Position numbers and translations under genes: made by a program. 33,700 nucleotides of DNA. It comes from Actinomycetota bacterium (GTDB lineage Bacteria > Actinomycetota > Acidimicrobiia > Acidimicrobiales > Ilumatobacteraceae). Below the pieces are notes generated by a model, which made no database searches, was not told the origin of the DNA, and worked only from the letters and a program-made list of their open reading frames with translations. Positions 7,818-14,496 of the stretch are shown piece after piece. Location: the NCBI GenBank assembly GCA_030685215.1, contig JAUXQB010000080.1:1-33700 (forward strand). The letters run 5' to 3'. How positions within the stretch are numbered: the first letter of the stretch is position 1; every line of letters begins with the position of its first letter.

Positions 7818-8408
7818 ATGACAGGGACAACTGACGCGCGCGTGGTACTACGAGTCGACTCGGGGGCCGACCACCCCGGATCGGTGAGCCGAGGCCTGGC
7901 CAACGCGCTGACCAGCAGGATCGTCGGGCCGTCCGACGTGCTCGTGCAACGAACGGCAGCTGAAGGCTTCCCCGTCGTCACCGGTGCGTGGGTGGCGGCA
8001 TCGTTCGCCGACGGCGACCCCTCCGCACTGAAGACATCCGACGAGTTGGTCGACGAACTGCTGTCGGCCGACGAGTTGGTGCTCGTAGCGCCGATGTACA
8101 ACTTCGGCGTGCCCGCCGCGATGAAGGCGTGGATCGATCAGGTCGTGCGCGCCGGGCGCACGTTCCGGTTCACCGAGCACGGCCCCGTCGGACTGCTCAC
8201 GACGAGGCGAGCGTGGATCGTCACCGCCTCACGGGGCACCCCGATCGGCAGCGAGATCGACTTCAACACCACCTACCTGCGCGCGATCCTCGGGTTCATG
8301 GGAGTCGCCGACGTTCGAGTCATCGCGGCCGGGCAGCTACAGATCCACGGCGACGCCGCCCTCGCTCAGGCGTACGAAGCGCTCGAGCGAGAGCTCGCCT
8401 CGCTCTGA
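7818..8408 (+). CDS. azoR: FMN-dependent NAD(P)H azoreductase / quinone reductase
   Basis: A 196-residue flavodoxin-like protein of the AzoR (acyl carrier protein phosphodiesterase-like) family, matching the usual length of about 200. It has an N-terminal beta strand with a Ser-containing FMN phosphate loop, the P-M-Y-N-F-G-x-P-A-x-x-K-x-W-I-D motif (about 94-109) that binds the isoalloxazine ring, and TFRFTE-GPVGLL followed by the TASRG loop. Such enzymes reduce quinones and azo compounds by two-electron transfer and are thought to protect against electrophile stress. A ribosome site and the gap to the kinase gene suggest its own transcript. The next gene converges on it 9 bp away. Confidence 0.88.
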   Translation: MTGTTDARVVLRVDSGADHPGSVSRGLANALTSRIVGPSDVLVQRTAAEGFPVVTGAWVAASFADGDPSALKTSDELVDELLSADELVLVAPMYNFGVPAAMKAWIDQVVRAGRTFRFTEHGPVGLLTTRRAWIVTASRGTPIGSEIDFNTTYLRAILGFMGVADVRVIAAGQLQIHGDAALAQAYEALERELASL

Positions 8409-8417
8409 CCCCGGTCG

Positions 8418-9041
8418 TCAGCGCTCGCGCAGCTCGGTGAGCACCACCGGGTTCGGCTGCGCGTCCCAGGTGGCGGTGAGCGCGATCGGCGGGCGCGGGC
8501 CGGGCTCGGGCCGGCGGAACACGGTGAGCTGGAACCGGTCGTTGCGCAACACGGCGGTCGTCGCGGTGGGGTCGTCGAGTTCGAAGCCGTCGACGGGCAC
8601 CCGCTCCTGCGTCCAGCCACCGCCCTGGATGCGCACGTGGCTGGGAGCGATGTACCAGCGGCCGTCGAACTCGGCCATGCCCAGCGCTTCGCCCTGACCC
8701 GTCATCGTGACGGCCGCGAGCATCACCACCATCCGCGGATCACGCAACCCGTCGTACACCCAACGCGTGCCGAGCACCGAGTGATGCATTTCGCTGATGA
8801 GTGCGTCGTCGGCACCCGCGAGCGGTTCGTCGCGATAGGTGAGCGGCACGTGCAACAGCGTGTCGCCCGCGGTCGCGAGATGGACCTCCATGCCGACTCG
8901 ACCCTCGGGATCGTCGAAGCGGAAGGCGCCGATCACCGAGACCGGCGCGTCGGGCGGCGGCCCCCATGACTGCGTGGGCACCCACTGGGCGATGAGGTCG
9001 GCCTTGGTGGGGGTGATGGTGGCGAGGTGGAAGAGGGCCAT
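8418..9041 (-). CDS. Maltokinase N-terminal cap-like domain protein
   Basis: A 207-residue soluble protein. The start is taken at the ATG at 9041 (MALFHLATITPTKADL), because the family begins this way; a longer frame to 9122 would overlap the divergent MFS gene. Features include ITPTKADLIAQWVPTQSW, a GAFRFDDP strand, VPLTYR, and HSVLGTRWVYDGLRDP (about 92-107). By recall these match the N-terminal cap of actinobacterial maltokinases (Pep2) and the free-standing cap-like proteins annotated CG0192-related. The kinase catalytic part is absent, so it is a stand-alone cap with unknown role. A TACGCT -10 box lies 8 bases before the ATG. Confidence 0.75.
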   Translation of the reverse strand: MALFHLATITPTKADLIAQWVPTQSWGPPPDAPVSVIGAFRFDDPEGRVGMEVHLATAGDTLLHVPLTYRDEPLAGADDALISEMHHSVLGTRWVYDGLRDPRMVVMLAAVTMTGQGEALGMAEFDGRWYIAPSHVRIQGGGWTQERVPVDGFELDDPTATTAVLRNDRFQLTVFRRPEPGPRPPIALTATWDAQPNPVVLTELRER

Positions 9042-9049
9042 GACCGGAG

Positions 9050-9055
9050 AGCGTA
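9050..9055 (-). promoter_or_regulatory. -10 box of the maltokinase-cap-like gene
   Basis: TACGCT on the minus strand is followed by 8 bases and the ATG at 9041, giving a leaderless or very short leader transcript. This box supports the shorter start. Confidence 0.35.
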
Positions 9056-9099
9056 GGCACGCGAACGGAACTCGCTCGGTTCGGACGCACGCCCTCTCG

Positions 9100-9105
9100 T
9101 ACCCT
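9100..9105 (+). promoter_or_regulatory. -10 box of the MFS gene (leaderless promoter)
   Basis: TACCCT is followed by 7 bases and the ATG at 9113. This is the classic actinobacterial leaderless layout, with no ribosome site between. Confidence 0.5.
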
Positions 9106-9112
9106 GAGCAGC

Positions 9113-10327
9113 ATGTCGTCACCCGGCTTTCGCTCGTTCAGCCCTGCGTTGAAACGATTCTTCGCGGCCACGGTGATCAACATGATCGGGTCGGCCGCAC
9201 TGTTCGGGTTCGTGCTCATCTACTTCCACGAGGTGCGCGACATCCCGCTCGATCGCGCCGGGTTCGCCGTCGGCGCGATGAGCTTCATGATGGTCATCTG
9301 CACGCCGTTCGCCGGCTTCCTCTCCGACCGGCTCGGTGCCAGGCTGGTGCTCACCGTCGGCTGCCTGGTGTCGATCGCCGCAGCCTCGCTCTATGCCGTG
9401 GTCACCACGTTCACGGCAGCCGTCGCGGTGTCGATGCTGCTCGGCATCGGGAACGCGTTGTGGTTCCCTGCGCAAGCCGCGCTGCTCGCGATCATCGTGC
9501 AGCCGCACGAACGTCCGGCAGTGTCGGCGTTCTCGCGTGCGTCGTTGAACCTCGGCGCCGCACTGGGTGGCGTGCTCGGCGGGTTCCTCGTCCAGTCCGA
9601 GTCGCTGCGCGCGTTCCAGTGGCTGTTCGGCGTCAACGTGGCCACCTACCTCGTCTTCCTCGCGGTGCTGCCGGGGATGCCGTCGGGCAAGGTCCACTCC
9701 ACGGTGCCGCACTCCGAGCGGCCCGGCTTCGGTGAGGTGCTGCGCGACGGCTTCTTCGTGCGCCTGCTCGTCACCGACGTCGCGGTCGCGCTCGGGTTCG
9801 GGTTCCTCTTCGCATTCATGCCCGTCTACGCGTCGCAGCTCGGCATCGACAAGGCCACCATCGGCATCCTGTTCACGTTCGGCGCGGTGAGCGTGGTCGC
9901 CACGCAGATCCCCACGCTGCACTGGGTGAGCGGCCGTCGCCGGATGAACTCGCTCGCGGTGATGAACCTGTGGTTCGTCGCCGCATTCGCGGTGATGGTG
10001 GCCACGCCGCACGTCGCCGTCGGCATCGCCATCGCGGCGATCGCGGTCGCGCAGGTGCTCGGCGGGTTCGGCGAGGCGGTGCTCGGCGCGGTCCGCATGC
10101 CCCTCACCTCGGACCTCGCGCCACCGCAGCTCGTCGGGCGCTACTTCGGGTTGGCGACGATGGTGTTCCAAGGCTGCATGGGCATGGCCAACACGGTCGG
10201 CGGCATCGTGATGGCGCACTCACTGAGTGCCGTGTGGGTGATCCCGCTCGTCGCATCGGTCGGCGGCGTGGTGGGCTCGCTGGCGCTGCGCCACCGCATC
10301 CCCGCGCACGTCGCCGTGAGTGCGTGA
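9113..10327 (+). CDS. Major facilitator superfamily transporter
   Basis: A 404-residue polytopic protein with 12 predicted transmembrane helices in two six-helix halves. The MFS loop 2-3 motif is seen as GFLSDRLGARLV (about 65-76), and a degenerate equivalent lies near VSGRRRM after helix 8. The many Gly and Ala residues in helices and a central cytoplasmic loop (around 190-205) fit drug or metabolite efflux members. The substrate cannot be deduced. It is divergent from the maltokinase-cap-like gene, and its 3' end faces the NifU-domain gene 7 bp away. Confidence 0.88.
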   Translation: MSSPGFRSFSPALKRFFAATVINMIGSAALFGFVLIYFHEVRDIPLDRAGFAVGAMSFMMVICTPFAGFLSDRLGARLVLTVGCLVSIAAASLYAVVTTFTAAVAVSMLLGIGNALWFPAQAALLAIIVQPHERPAVSAFSRASLNLGAALGGVLGGFLVQSESLRAFQWLFGVNVATYLVFLAVLPGMPSGKVHSTVPHSERPGFGEVLRDGFFVRLLVTDVAVALGFGFLFAFMPVYASQLGIDKATIGILFTFGAVSVVATQIPTLHWVSGRRRMNSLAVMNLWFVAAFAVMVATPHVAVGIAIAAIAVAQVLGGFGEAVLGAVRMPLTSDLAPPQLVGRYFGLATMVFQGCMGMANTVGGIVMAHSLSAVWVIPLVASVGGVVGSLALRHRIPAHVAVSA

Positions 10328-10334
10328 CGCGTCG

Positions 10335-10682
10335 TCAGCTGCGCGGGGTCCAGCCGCCCCAGCCGGTGGCTGCCGGGTCGTCCTCCACGGTGCCGTGCAC
10401 TTCGGTCACCCAGTCGAGTCGCTGCCGCATGATGCGCGCGATGCCGCCCTCGAGCGTGAGCGAGGCCACCGCGCAACTGCCGCATGCGCCGGCGAGCTCG
10501 ACGGTGACATCGCCCGTGTCGGTGTCGACTGCCGTGAGGTTGAGCGTGCCCCCGTCGGCTTCGACCGCGGGACGGATGACCTCGATCAACTCGAGGATGT
10601 CGCGCACGCGCCGGTCGTGATCTGGCCCACTGCCGGTGATCGTGGCAGCAGACATGTCGGCGGAGAGTTCGGTGGAGTCCAT
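10335..10682 (-). CDS. NifU C-terminal-domain protein (Fe-S scaffold-like)
   Basis: A 115-residue protein with the NifU C-terminal (Nfu) fold. A helix (about 24-42) is followed by VEADGGTLNL, then VELAGACGSCAVASLTL with CxxC (Cys67, Cys70), then a second helix ending with IARIMRQRL. In Nfu proteins the two cysteines bind or transfer an Fe-S cluster at a dimer interface. The start is uncertain: ATG 10682 is chosen, ATG 10655 is possible, and a frame extends to 10820. That extension is an Arg-rich run unlike the family and has no ribosome site. No partner Fe-S assembly gene is near. Confidence 0.8.
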   Translation of the reverse strand: MDSTELSADMSAATITGSGPDHDRRVRDILELIEVIRPAVEADGGTLNLTAVDTDTGDVTVELAGACGSCAVASLTLEGGIARIMRQRLDWVTEVHGTVEDDPAATGWGGWTPRS

Positions 10683-10883
10683 CTGCGTGGCTGCAACGCC
10701 GGGACGAGCGGATGTGTTCCCGCCCGCCCGGAAGCCACCAGCGAAGGTGTGCCGTCGTCGACGGAGCAGGAGGCGGACACGTCGCGGACGTCGCGACTCC
10801 GAGGACCGGCTTTGCGTCATGGCCTGAGCGAAGAATCCTCGCCAGCTCGATGACGAAGATGGGGAAGTGGGCGACGACGACGC

Positions 10884-10904
10884 CCCGCCGCGCTCAGCGG
10901 CGGG
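10884..10904. terminator. GC-rich hairpin upstream of the crp-like gene
   Basis: CCCGCCGC and GCGGCGGG pair perfectly around the loop GCTCA. No T-run follows on either strand. It could be a 3' end hairpin or a relic terminator of the degraded minus-strand fragment whose stop codon falls in its loop. Confidence 0.3.
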
Positions 10905-10956
10905 CGGCCTCGAGTAACAGCCTCCACTCTCCAGTACCGAGCTCCCGCCGAGCGTT
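10894..10956 (-). pseudogene. Possible relic of a PEP synthase C-terminus
   Basis: Read on the minus strand, 20 codons followed by TGA give NARRELGTGEWRLLLEAARR. The last 20 residues of the PEP synthase in this window (14497-14559) are AARRVLGAAERRLLLAAARG, also ending at the stop. I count 13 of 20 identical with no gap. No matching sequence precedes it: further upstream the frame runs antisense through the crp-like gene. It may be a rearrangement scar, or chance in an Arg/Ala/Leu-rich composition. Confidence 0.3.
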
Positions 10957-10969
10957 GCGAGCCGACGCG

Positions 10970-10975
10970 TACACT
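10970..10975 (+). promoter_or_regulatory. -10 box of the crp-like gene (leaderless promoter)
   Basis: TACACT is followed by 6 bases and the ATG at 10982, with no ribosome site. This supports the start at 10982 over the longer in-frame extension upstream. Confidence 0.5.
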
Positions 10976-10981
10976 CCGGCG

Positions 10982-11650
10982 ATGGGTGAACCCTCGTTCT
11001 TCGAGCGACTCGCTGAGGCGGACCGCGAGCGGGTGCTGCAGATCGGGGTTCGGCGGCGGTTTCGCAAGGGCGACTACATCTTCCATGCCGGCGACTCCGG
11101 CGATCGGCTGTACCTGATCATCGCCGGTCGCGTGGCGGTGCAACTCGTCAATCGCGAGGGCAACACCACGATCCTCGCGTTGCTCGGGCCCGGCGACTGC
11201 TTCGGCGAGTTGGCCCTGCTGGGCGCCGGTCTCCGAACGGCTTCGGTGATGGCGCTCGAGCCGCTGGAGGCAGTCACCCTCAGTCGCGCCGACCTGCACG
11301 AACTGCGCGACGACGGACGAGTGGTGCAGGGTTTCCTCATCGAGGTGCTGACCACTCAGGTGCTGCGACTCACCCGTCGCGTGATCGACGCCGAGCTGGG
11401 CACGGCAGGCGACCGGGTGATCGCCCGCCTCGCCGACGTCACGCGTGTGTATGACGACGGCGTGGTGCCGGTCGTCGTGCCGATGACCCAATCGACGCTG
11501 GCCGGCCTCGCGGGCACGACTCGTCCGACGGTGAACAAGGTGCTGGCCGGCTTGGCGGCCGCCGGCTTCATCCGCATCAGGCACGGGGGCCTCGACGTGC
11601 TGGATCCCGCCGGTCTCCGACGTCGCGCCGATGCACGGATCACCGGCTGA
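10982..11650 (+). CDS. Crp/Fnr-family transcriptional regulator
   Basis: A 222-residue regulator of typical Crp length. The cyclic-nucleotide-binding domain (about 6-115) has GDSGDRLYLIIAGRV and a phosphate-binding cassette FGELALLGAGLRTASV (74-89). That cassette contains Glu76, Arg85 and Thr86, the residues that hold cyclic nucleotide ribose and phosphate in cAMP-binding members. A long dimer helix (about 115-138) follows, then a winged helix-turn-helix (about 168-197, TQSTLAGLAGTTRPTVNKVLAGL). No N-terminal cysteines for an Fe-S cluster are present, so cNMP sensing is more likely than Fnr-type oxygen sensing. It converges with the cyclase gene and their 3' ends overlap by 11 bases. Confidence 0.9.
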   Translation: MGEPSFFERLAEADRERVLQIGVRRRFRKGDYIFHAGDSGDRLYLIIAGRVAVQLVNREGNTTILALLGPGDCFGELALLGAGLRTASVMALEPLEAVTLSRADLHELRDDGRVVQGFLIEVLTTQVLRLTRRVIDAELGTAGDRVIARLADVTRVYDDGVVPVVVPMTQSTLAGLAGTTRPTVNKVLAGLAAAGFIRIRHGGLDVLDPAGLRRRADARITG

Positions 11651-13499
11651 CGAGCCTCCGATCACCCGAGGTGAACTCTGGCCCCGCACGGAGTCGTACC
11701 ACTCGAACTGTCTCGGCCACTCCCTTCAGCGATGCGGTGTCCACCTGGCCGTCGGCCGCATCGACCAGCGCAGCCGTCGCTGCGGAGAGGATGATCTCGC
11801 CCGGCTCGGCCAATGCCGTGTGGCGGCTGGCGACGTTCACCGCGTCGCCGATCACCGAGTACTGCATGCGTGCCCGTGAGCCGACGTGCGCGGCGACCAC
11901 CTCACCAGTGTGCACGCCGATGCCGAAGTTGACGGGAGGAAGGTCGTGTTCGGCCAGCCCGCGCTGCAAGTCGTCGAGCCCCGCGAACATCGCCCGCGCG
12001 CAGCGCACCGCGGTCGCTGCGTGGGAGTCCATCGGCAGCGGTGCACCGAACACTGCGAACACCTCGTCGCCCACGTACTGCAGCACCGTGCCACCCTCGG
12101 CGAACACCGCGTCGCCCATCCGCCGATAGAACTCGTTGAGCAGCACGCGGATCTGGCCCGGCTCCAGTTGCGCGGCGAGCGGTGTGAAGCCTCGTATGTC
12201 GACGAAGAGGGCAGTGACGATGTGTCGCTCGCCGTCGAGCGCGCTGCGTTCCCTGCCGGACTCGAGCAGTTGGCGAGCCACGAAGTCGGGCATGTACTGA
12301 CCGAACAGCTGCCGTATCCGGCGTCGATCCGAGCGACCGTCCACCTGTCGGAGCACCACTCGCGACACTGCGGCAGCGGCAGCCACCACGGGAACCAGCA
12401 CGACTGCGAGCGGTCGATGTGTCCACGCTGCGGCGACGGCCAGAGCGATCCACGCGACACCGACGCCGGCCATGACTGCGATCGGCCAGCGTCGGCGCGT
12501 GCTGGTCGGCAACACGACCATCAGCCCGAGCGCGCACGCGAGCACCGTGCTCGGCCAGCTGGGCGCCGGGCGGACGTAGCGCTCCGCGAGCAGCGTGCTG
12601 ACCGCATTCGCCTCCACCAGCAGCGGTGGCAGGTCGCCGATGGGCGTGGACTGGTACGGGGACTTCGCCGGGTCCACCGTGCCGACGAGCACGATGGCGC
12701 CACGGAACAGATCGGGAGAGAGGAGGTCGTAGAGCCGCTCGTGCGGGATCACTCGCCCGCTCCCGTTTCCACTGAGGTCGTCGGACCATCGGATCCGCAG
12801 TGCGCCGTCCTCGAGTGGGATGCGACGGTCGCCGAGGGTGACGCCGTCGGCCGACGGACGGCTCGGGCTGGCCCCCACGGCCATGGAGACCAGCCGCAGC
12901 GAGAACCCCACGGCCACGTTCGTGGCCCGTTCGTCGTACTCGTCCATGAGGAAGTCGGGAATCTCGAAATCGGCGCCGTTCTCGATCTTCTCGACGCGGG
13001 CCAACAACGGCACGGTGCGGACCACGTCGACGGTGCTGGGTCGGACGACGCCGATGCCGGCCGCGTCGGTCGACAGCTGGTCGACCCTGAACCGGGTGAG
13101 CAGCGGAAGCTCGGCAGCCGCACCGTCGGCGAACGCGACATCGTGCAGCGGGATCACTGCGAGTCGCTGCACATCGTCGGACGCAACGATGTGCAACGCG
13201 CCACCCGAGCCGTCGGACAACGCGCTGCTGTCGAAGTCCAGCAACCCCACTGCGGAGGCTCCGCCGCGACTCGCCGCGACCACGATGTCCTTCATGAATC
13301 CCGCGTTGCGGTAGGCGACGTCACCGGGCACGGCTCCGTCGACGGCCGTGTCGAACGCCACCACCACCACACGCGGGTCCGATCGATCGTCGGCGCGGGT
13401 GAGTGTGTCCGCTGCTCGATCTCCGACCGCTGCCTGTGCCGCTGCACCGAGCGCGACGCACAGCGCGCCGAGGGCGCCTCGAGCACAGAGACCGAGCAC
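11640..13499 (-). CDS. CHASE2-domain class III adenylate/guanylate cyclase
   Basis: A 619-residue sensor cyclase. An N-terminal hydrophobic segment (about 5-22) precedes an extracytoplasmic CHASE2 domain (about 40-310, with DPRVVVVAFD, FDSSALSD-type and AIVLVGTVDPAKSPYQSTPIG segments). Three transmembrane helices (about 314-331, 338-359, 363-381) lead to a class III cyclase domain (about 425-605). Metal-binding Asp434 (FVDIRGFT) and Asp478 (YVGDE), and transition-state Asn555 and Arg559 (VNVASR), are present. The purine-selecting positions carry Gln474 and Ser548 instead of the usual Lys and Asp/Thr, so cAMP versus cGMP output is open. The start is the GTG at 13499, 17 bases after the lipoprotein stop; the longer frame merely reads through the lipoprotein gene out of phase. 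The 3' end overlaps the crp-like gene. Confidence 0.9.
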   Translation of the reverse strand: MLGLCARGALGALCVALGAAAQAAVGDRAADTLTRADDRSDPRVVVVAFDTAVDGAVPGDVAYRNAGFMKDIVVAASRGGASAVGLLDFDSSALSDGSGGALHIVASDDVQRLAVIPLHDVAFADGAAAELPLLTRFRVDQLSTDAAGIGVVRPSTVDVVRTVPLLARVEKIENGADFEIPDFLMDEYDERATNVAVGFSLRLVSMAVGASPSRPSADGVTLGDRRIPLEDGALRIRWSDDLSGNGSGRVIPHERLYDLLSPDLFRGAIVLVGTVDPAKSPYQSTPIGDLPPLLVEANAVSTLLAERYVRPAPSWPSTVLACALGLMVVLPTSTRRRWPIAVMAGVGVAWIALAVAAAWTHRPLAVVLVPVVAAAAAVSRVVLRQVDGRSDRRRIRQLFGQYMPDFVARQLLESGRERSALDGERHIVTALFVDIRGFTPLAAQLEPGQIRVLLNEFYRRMGDAVFAEGGTVLQYVGDEVFAVFGAPLPMDSHAATAVRCARAMFAGLDDLQRGLAEHDLPPVNFGIGVHTGEVVAAHVGSRARMQYSVIGDAVNVASRHTALAEPGEIILSAATAALVDAADGQVDTASLKGVAETVRVVRLRAGPEFTSGDRRLVSR

Positions 13500-13516
13500 C
13501 CGCCGCCGATCGATGG

Positions 13517-14350
13517 CTACCCCTCGTTCTCGTTCAAGAACCGCAGCGACTCGAACATCTCCTGCGCGCCCTTTCGGATGGTCACGTCGAGCAGCGCACG
13601 CCGCCCGTCGACCACGAGCTCGTAGAGCGTGCCCGTCTCGTTGCCGGGGTAGACCATGATCGCCCCGTTGGGGTTCCACAGTGCTGCGAGGCAGCCTGCG
13701 ACGCTGTTGGCGTCGCACGGCAGGCCGTTCGGTGTCGGCCCCGTCGAGTAGGTCATGCTGCGAGCGGGTCGGCCGTCGACGATGGTCTCGACGACTGGCC
13801 CGACTGTGACGCCGGGCATCTCGGCGAACCAGGCGAGGTAGTCCGCCGGCACCGGCTCCGTCAGCGGTTGGAAGCCGTCGGCCGGAATCTGCACGACGTC
13901 GACAATGGGCTCGATGAACGTGCGGGTGCCATCGAGACCAACGATGGTGATCAACCCTTCCATCCCGGCTTCGTCGACGGTGAGCGATGCGTATGCCGGC
14001 GCCAGGAACGGGTAGGCACCGTCGACCGACGACACCAGCGAGAAGCCGGTCTTCGTGGCCGGGTCGATGATCGAGTACGTCGTCCCCTTCACGGTCGGCA
14101 CGCCGTCGCGGAGCGTCTCGGTGGCCTCGACGACCGTGGAGCCGTCGCCAGGAGTCGCGACCGTTTCGACCGTGACCGAGTCGATGATCTCGGGCTCGGC
14201 GGTGGTCGTGGTGGTGATCTCCAGCGAGGTCGTCGATGCTGCAGGTTGGGTGGTCGGGGCAGCGCTGCCCTCGTCGTTCGAGCCGCAGGCGGTGACTGCG
14301 ACCAGGAGGACGGCGATGAGCGAGCGAACCGGAGAGGCGTGTGGCGTCAT
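13517..14350 (-). CDS. Lipoprotein upstream of the CHASE2 cyclase
   Basis: A 277-residue secreted lipoprotein. A short basic N-terminus, a hydrophobic stretch (11-19) and the lipobox V-T-A-C (Cys22) indicate lipid anchoring on the outer face of the membrane. A Thr/Ser/Pro-rich spacer (about 28-55) is followed by a beta-rich domain of unknown family with two cysteines in PCDANSVAGC (about 217-226), probably a disulfide. It is in one transcription unit with the CHASE2 cyclase, whose start is 17 bases after this stop. That makes it a candidate extracytoplasmic partner or ligand-binding accessory of the cyclase sensor; this is inferred from position only. Confidence 0.8.
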   Translation of the reverse strand: MTPHASPVRSLIAVLLVAVTACGSNDEGSAAPTTQPAASTTSLEITTTTTAEPEIIDSVTVETVATPGDGSTVVEATETLRDGVPTVKGTTYSIIDPATKTGFSLVSSVDGAYPFLAPAYASLTVDEAGMEGLITIVGLDGTRTFIEPIVDVVQIPADGFQPLTEPVPADYLAWFAEMPGVTVGPVVETIVDGRPARSMTYSTGPTPNGLPCDANSVAGCLAALWNPNGAIMVYPGNETGTLYELVVDGRRALLDVTIRKGAQEMFESLRFLNENEG

Positions 14351-14395
14351 GTGCTCGATTGTCGATCCGAAGTCCCCTGCCGTCTGTGGCGCAGC

Positions 14396-14414
14396 GATCA
14401 CAAAAAGTGTAATC
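14396..14414. promoter_or_regulatory. AT-rich inverted repeat upstream of the lipoprotein-cyclase unit
   Basis: GATCACA and TGTAATC pair at 6 of 7 positions around AAAAG, in an otherwise very GC-rich setting. On the minus strand the repeat contains TACACT, a plausible -10 box giving a leader of about 50 bases to the ATG at 14350. It could be a regulator-binding site over the promoter. The arms face the opposite way from the usual TGTGA-N6-TCACA Crp arrangement. Confidence 0.35.
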
Positions 14415-14496
14415 CAGCCCACACTTCGCCTCGGCCGCCTCGGCGACCGGCACTCACTGCTGACCCTTCGAGTCGTGGCAGCGCCGAACCCGGGCG

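Larger units (their letters stand above)
10683..10981. other. Intergenic stretch between nfu-like and crp-like genes
   Basis: About 300 bases without a convincing gene. It holds a strong hairpin (8-bp stem, 5-base loop, 10884-10904), a minus-strand stretch resembling the C-terminus of PEP synthase (10894-10956), and the -10 box of the crp-like gene. The upstream part reads as an Arg-rich frame that I do not accept as coding. Confidence 0.6.

Noticed and set aside
10683-10820. Arg-rich N-terminal extension of the NifU-domain protein
   Set aside because: It has no ribosome site or -10 box at its ATG, is unlike the family and has shadow-frame composition.
13500-14453. N-terminal extension of the cyclase frame to give 937 residues
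   Set aside because: This region is coded in another frame by the lipoprotein, which has a signal peptide and lipobox. The extension has no domain and is Arg-rich.
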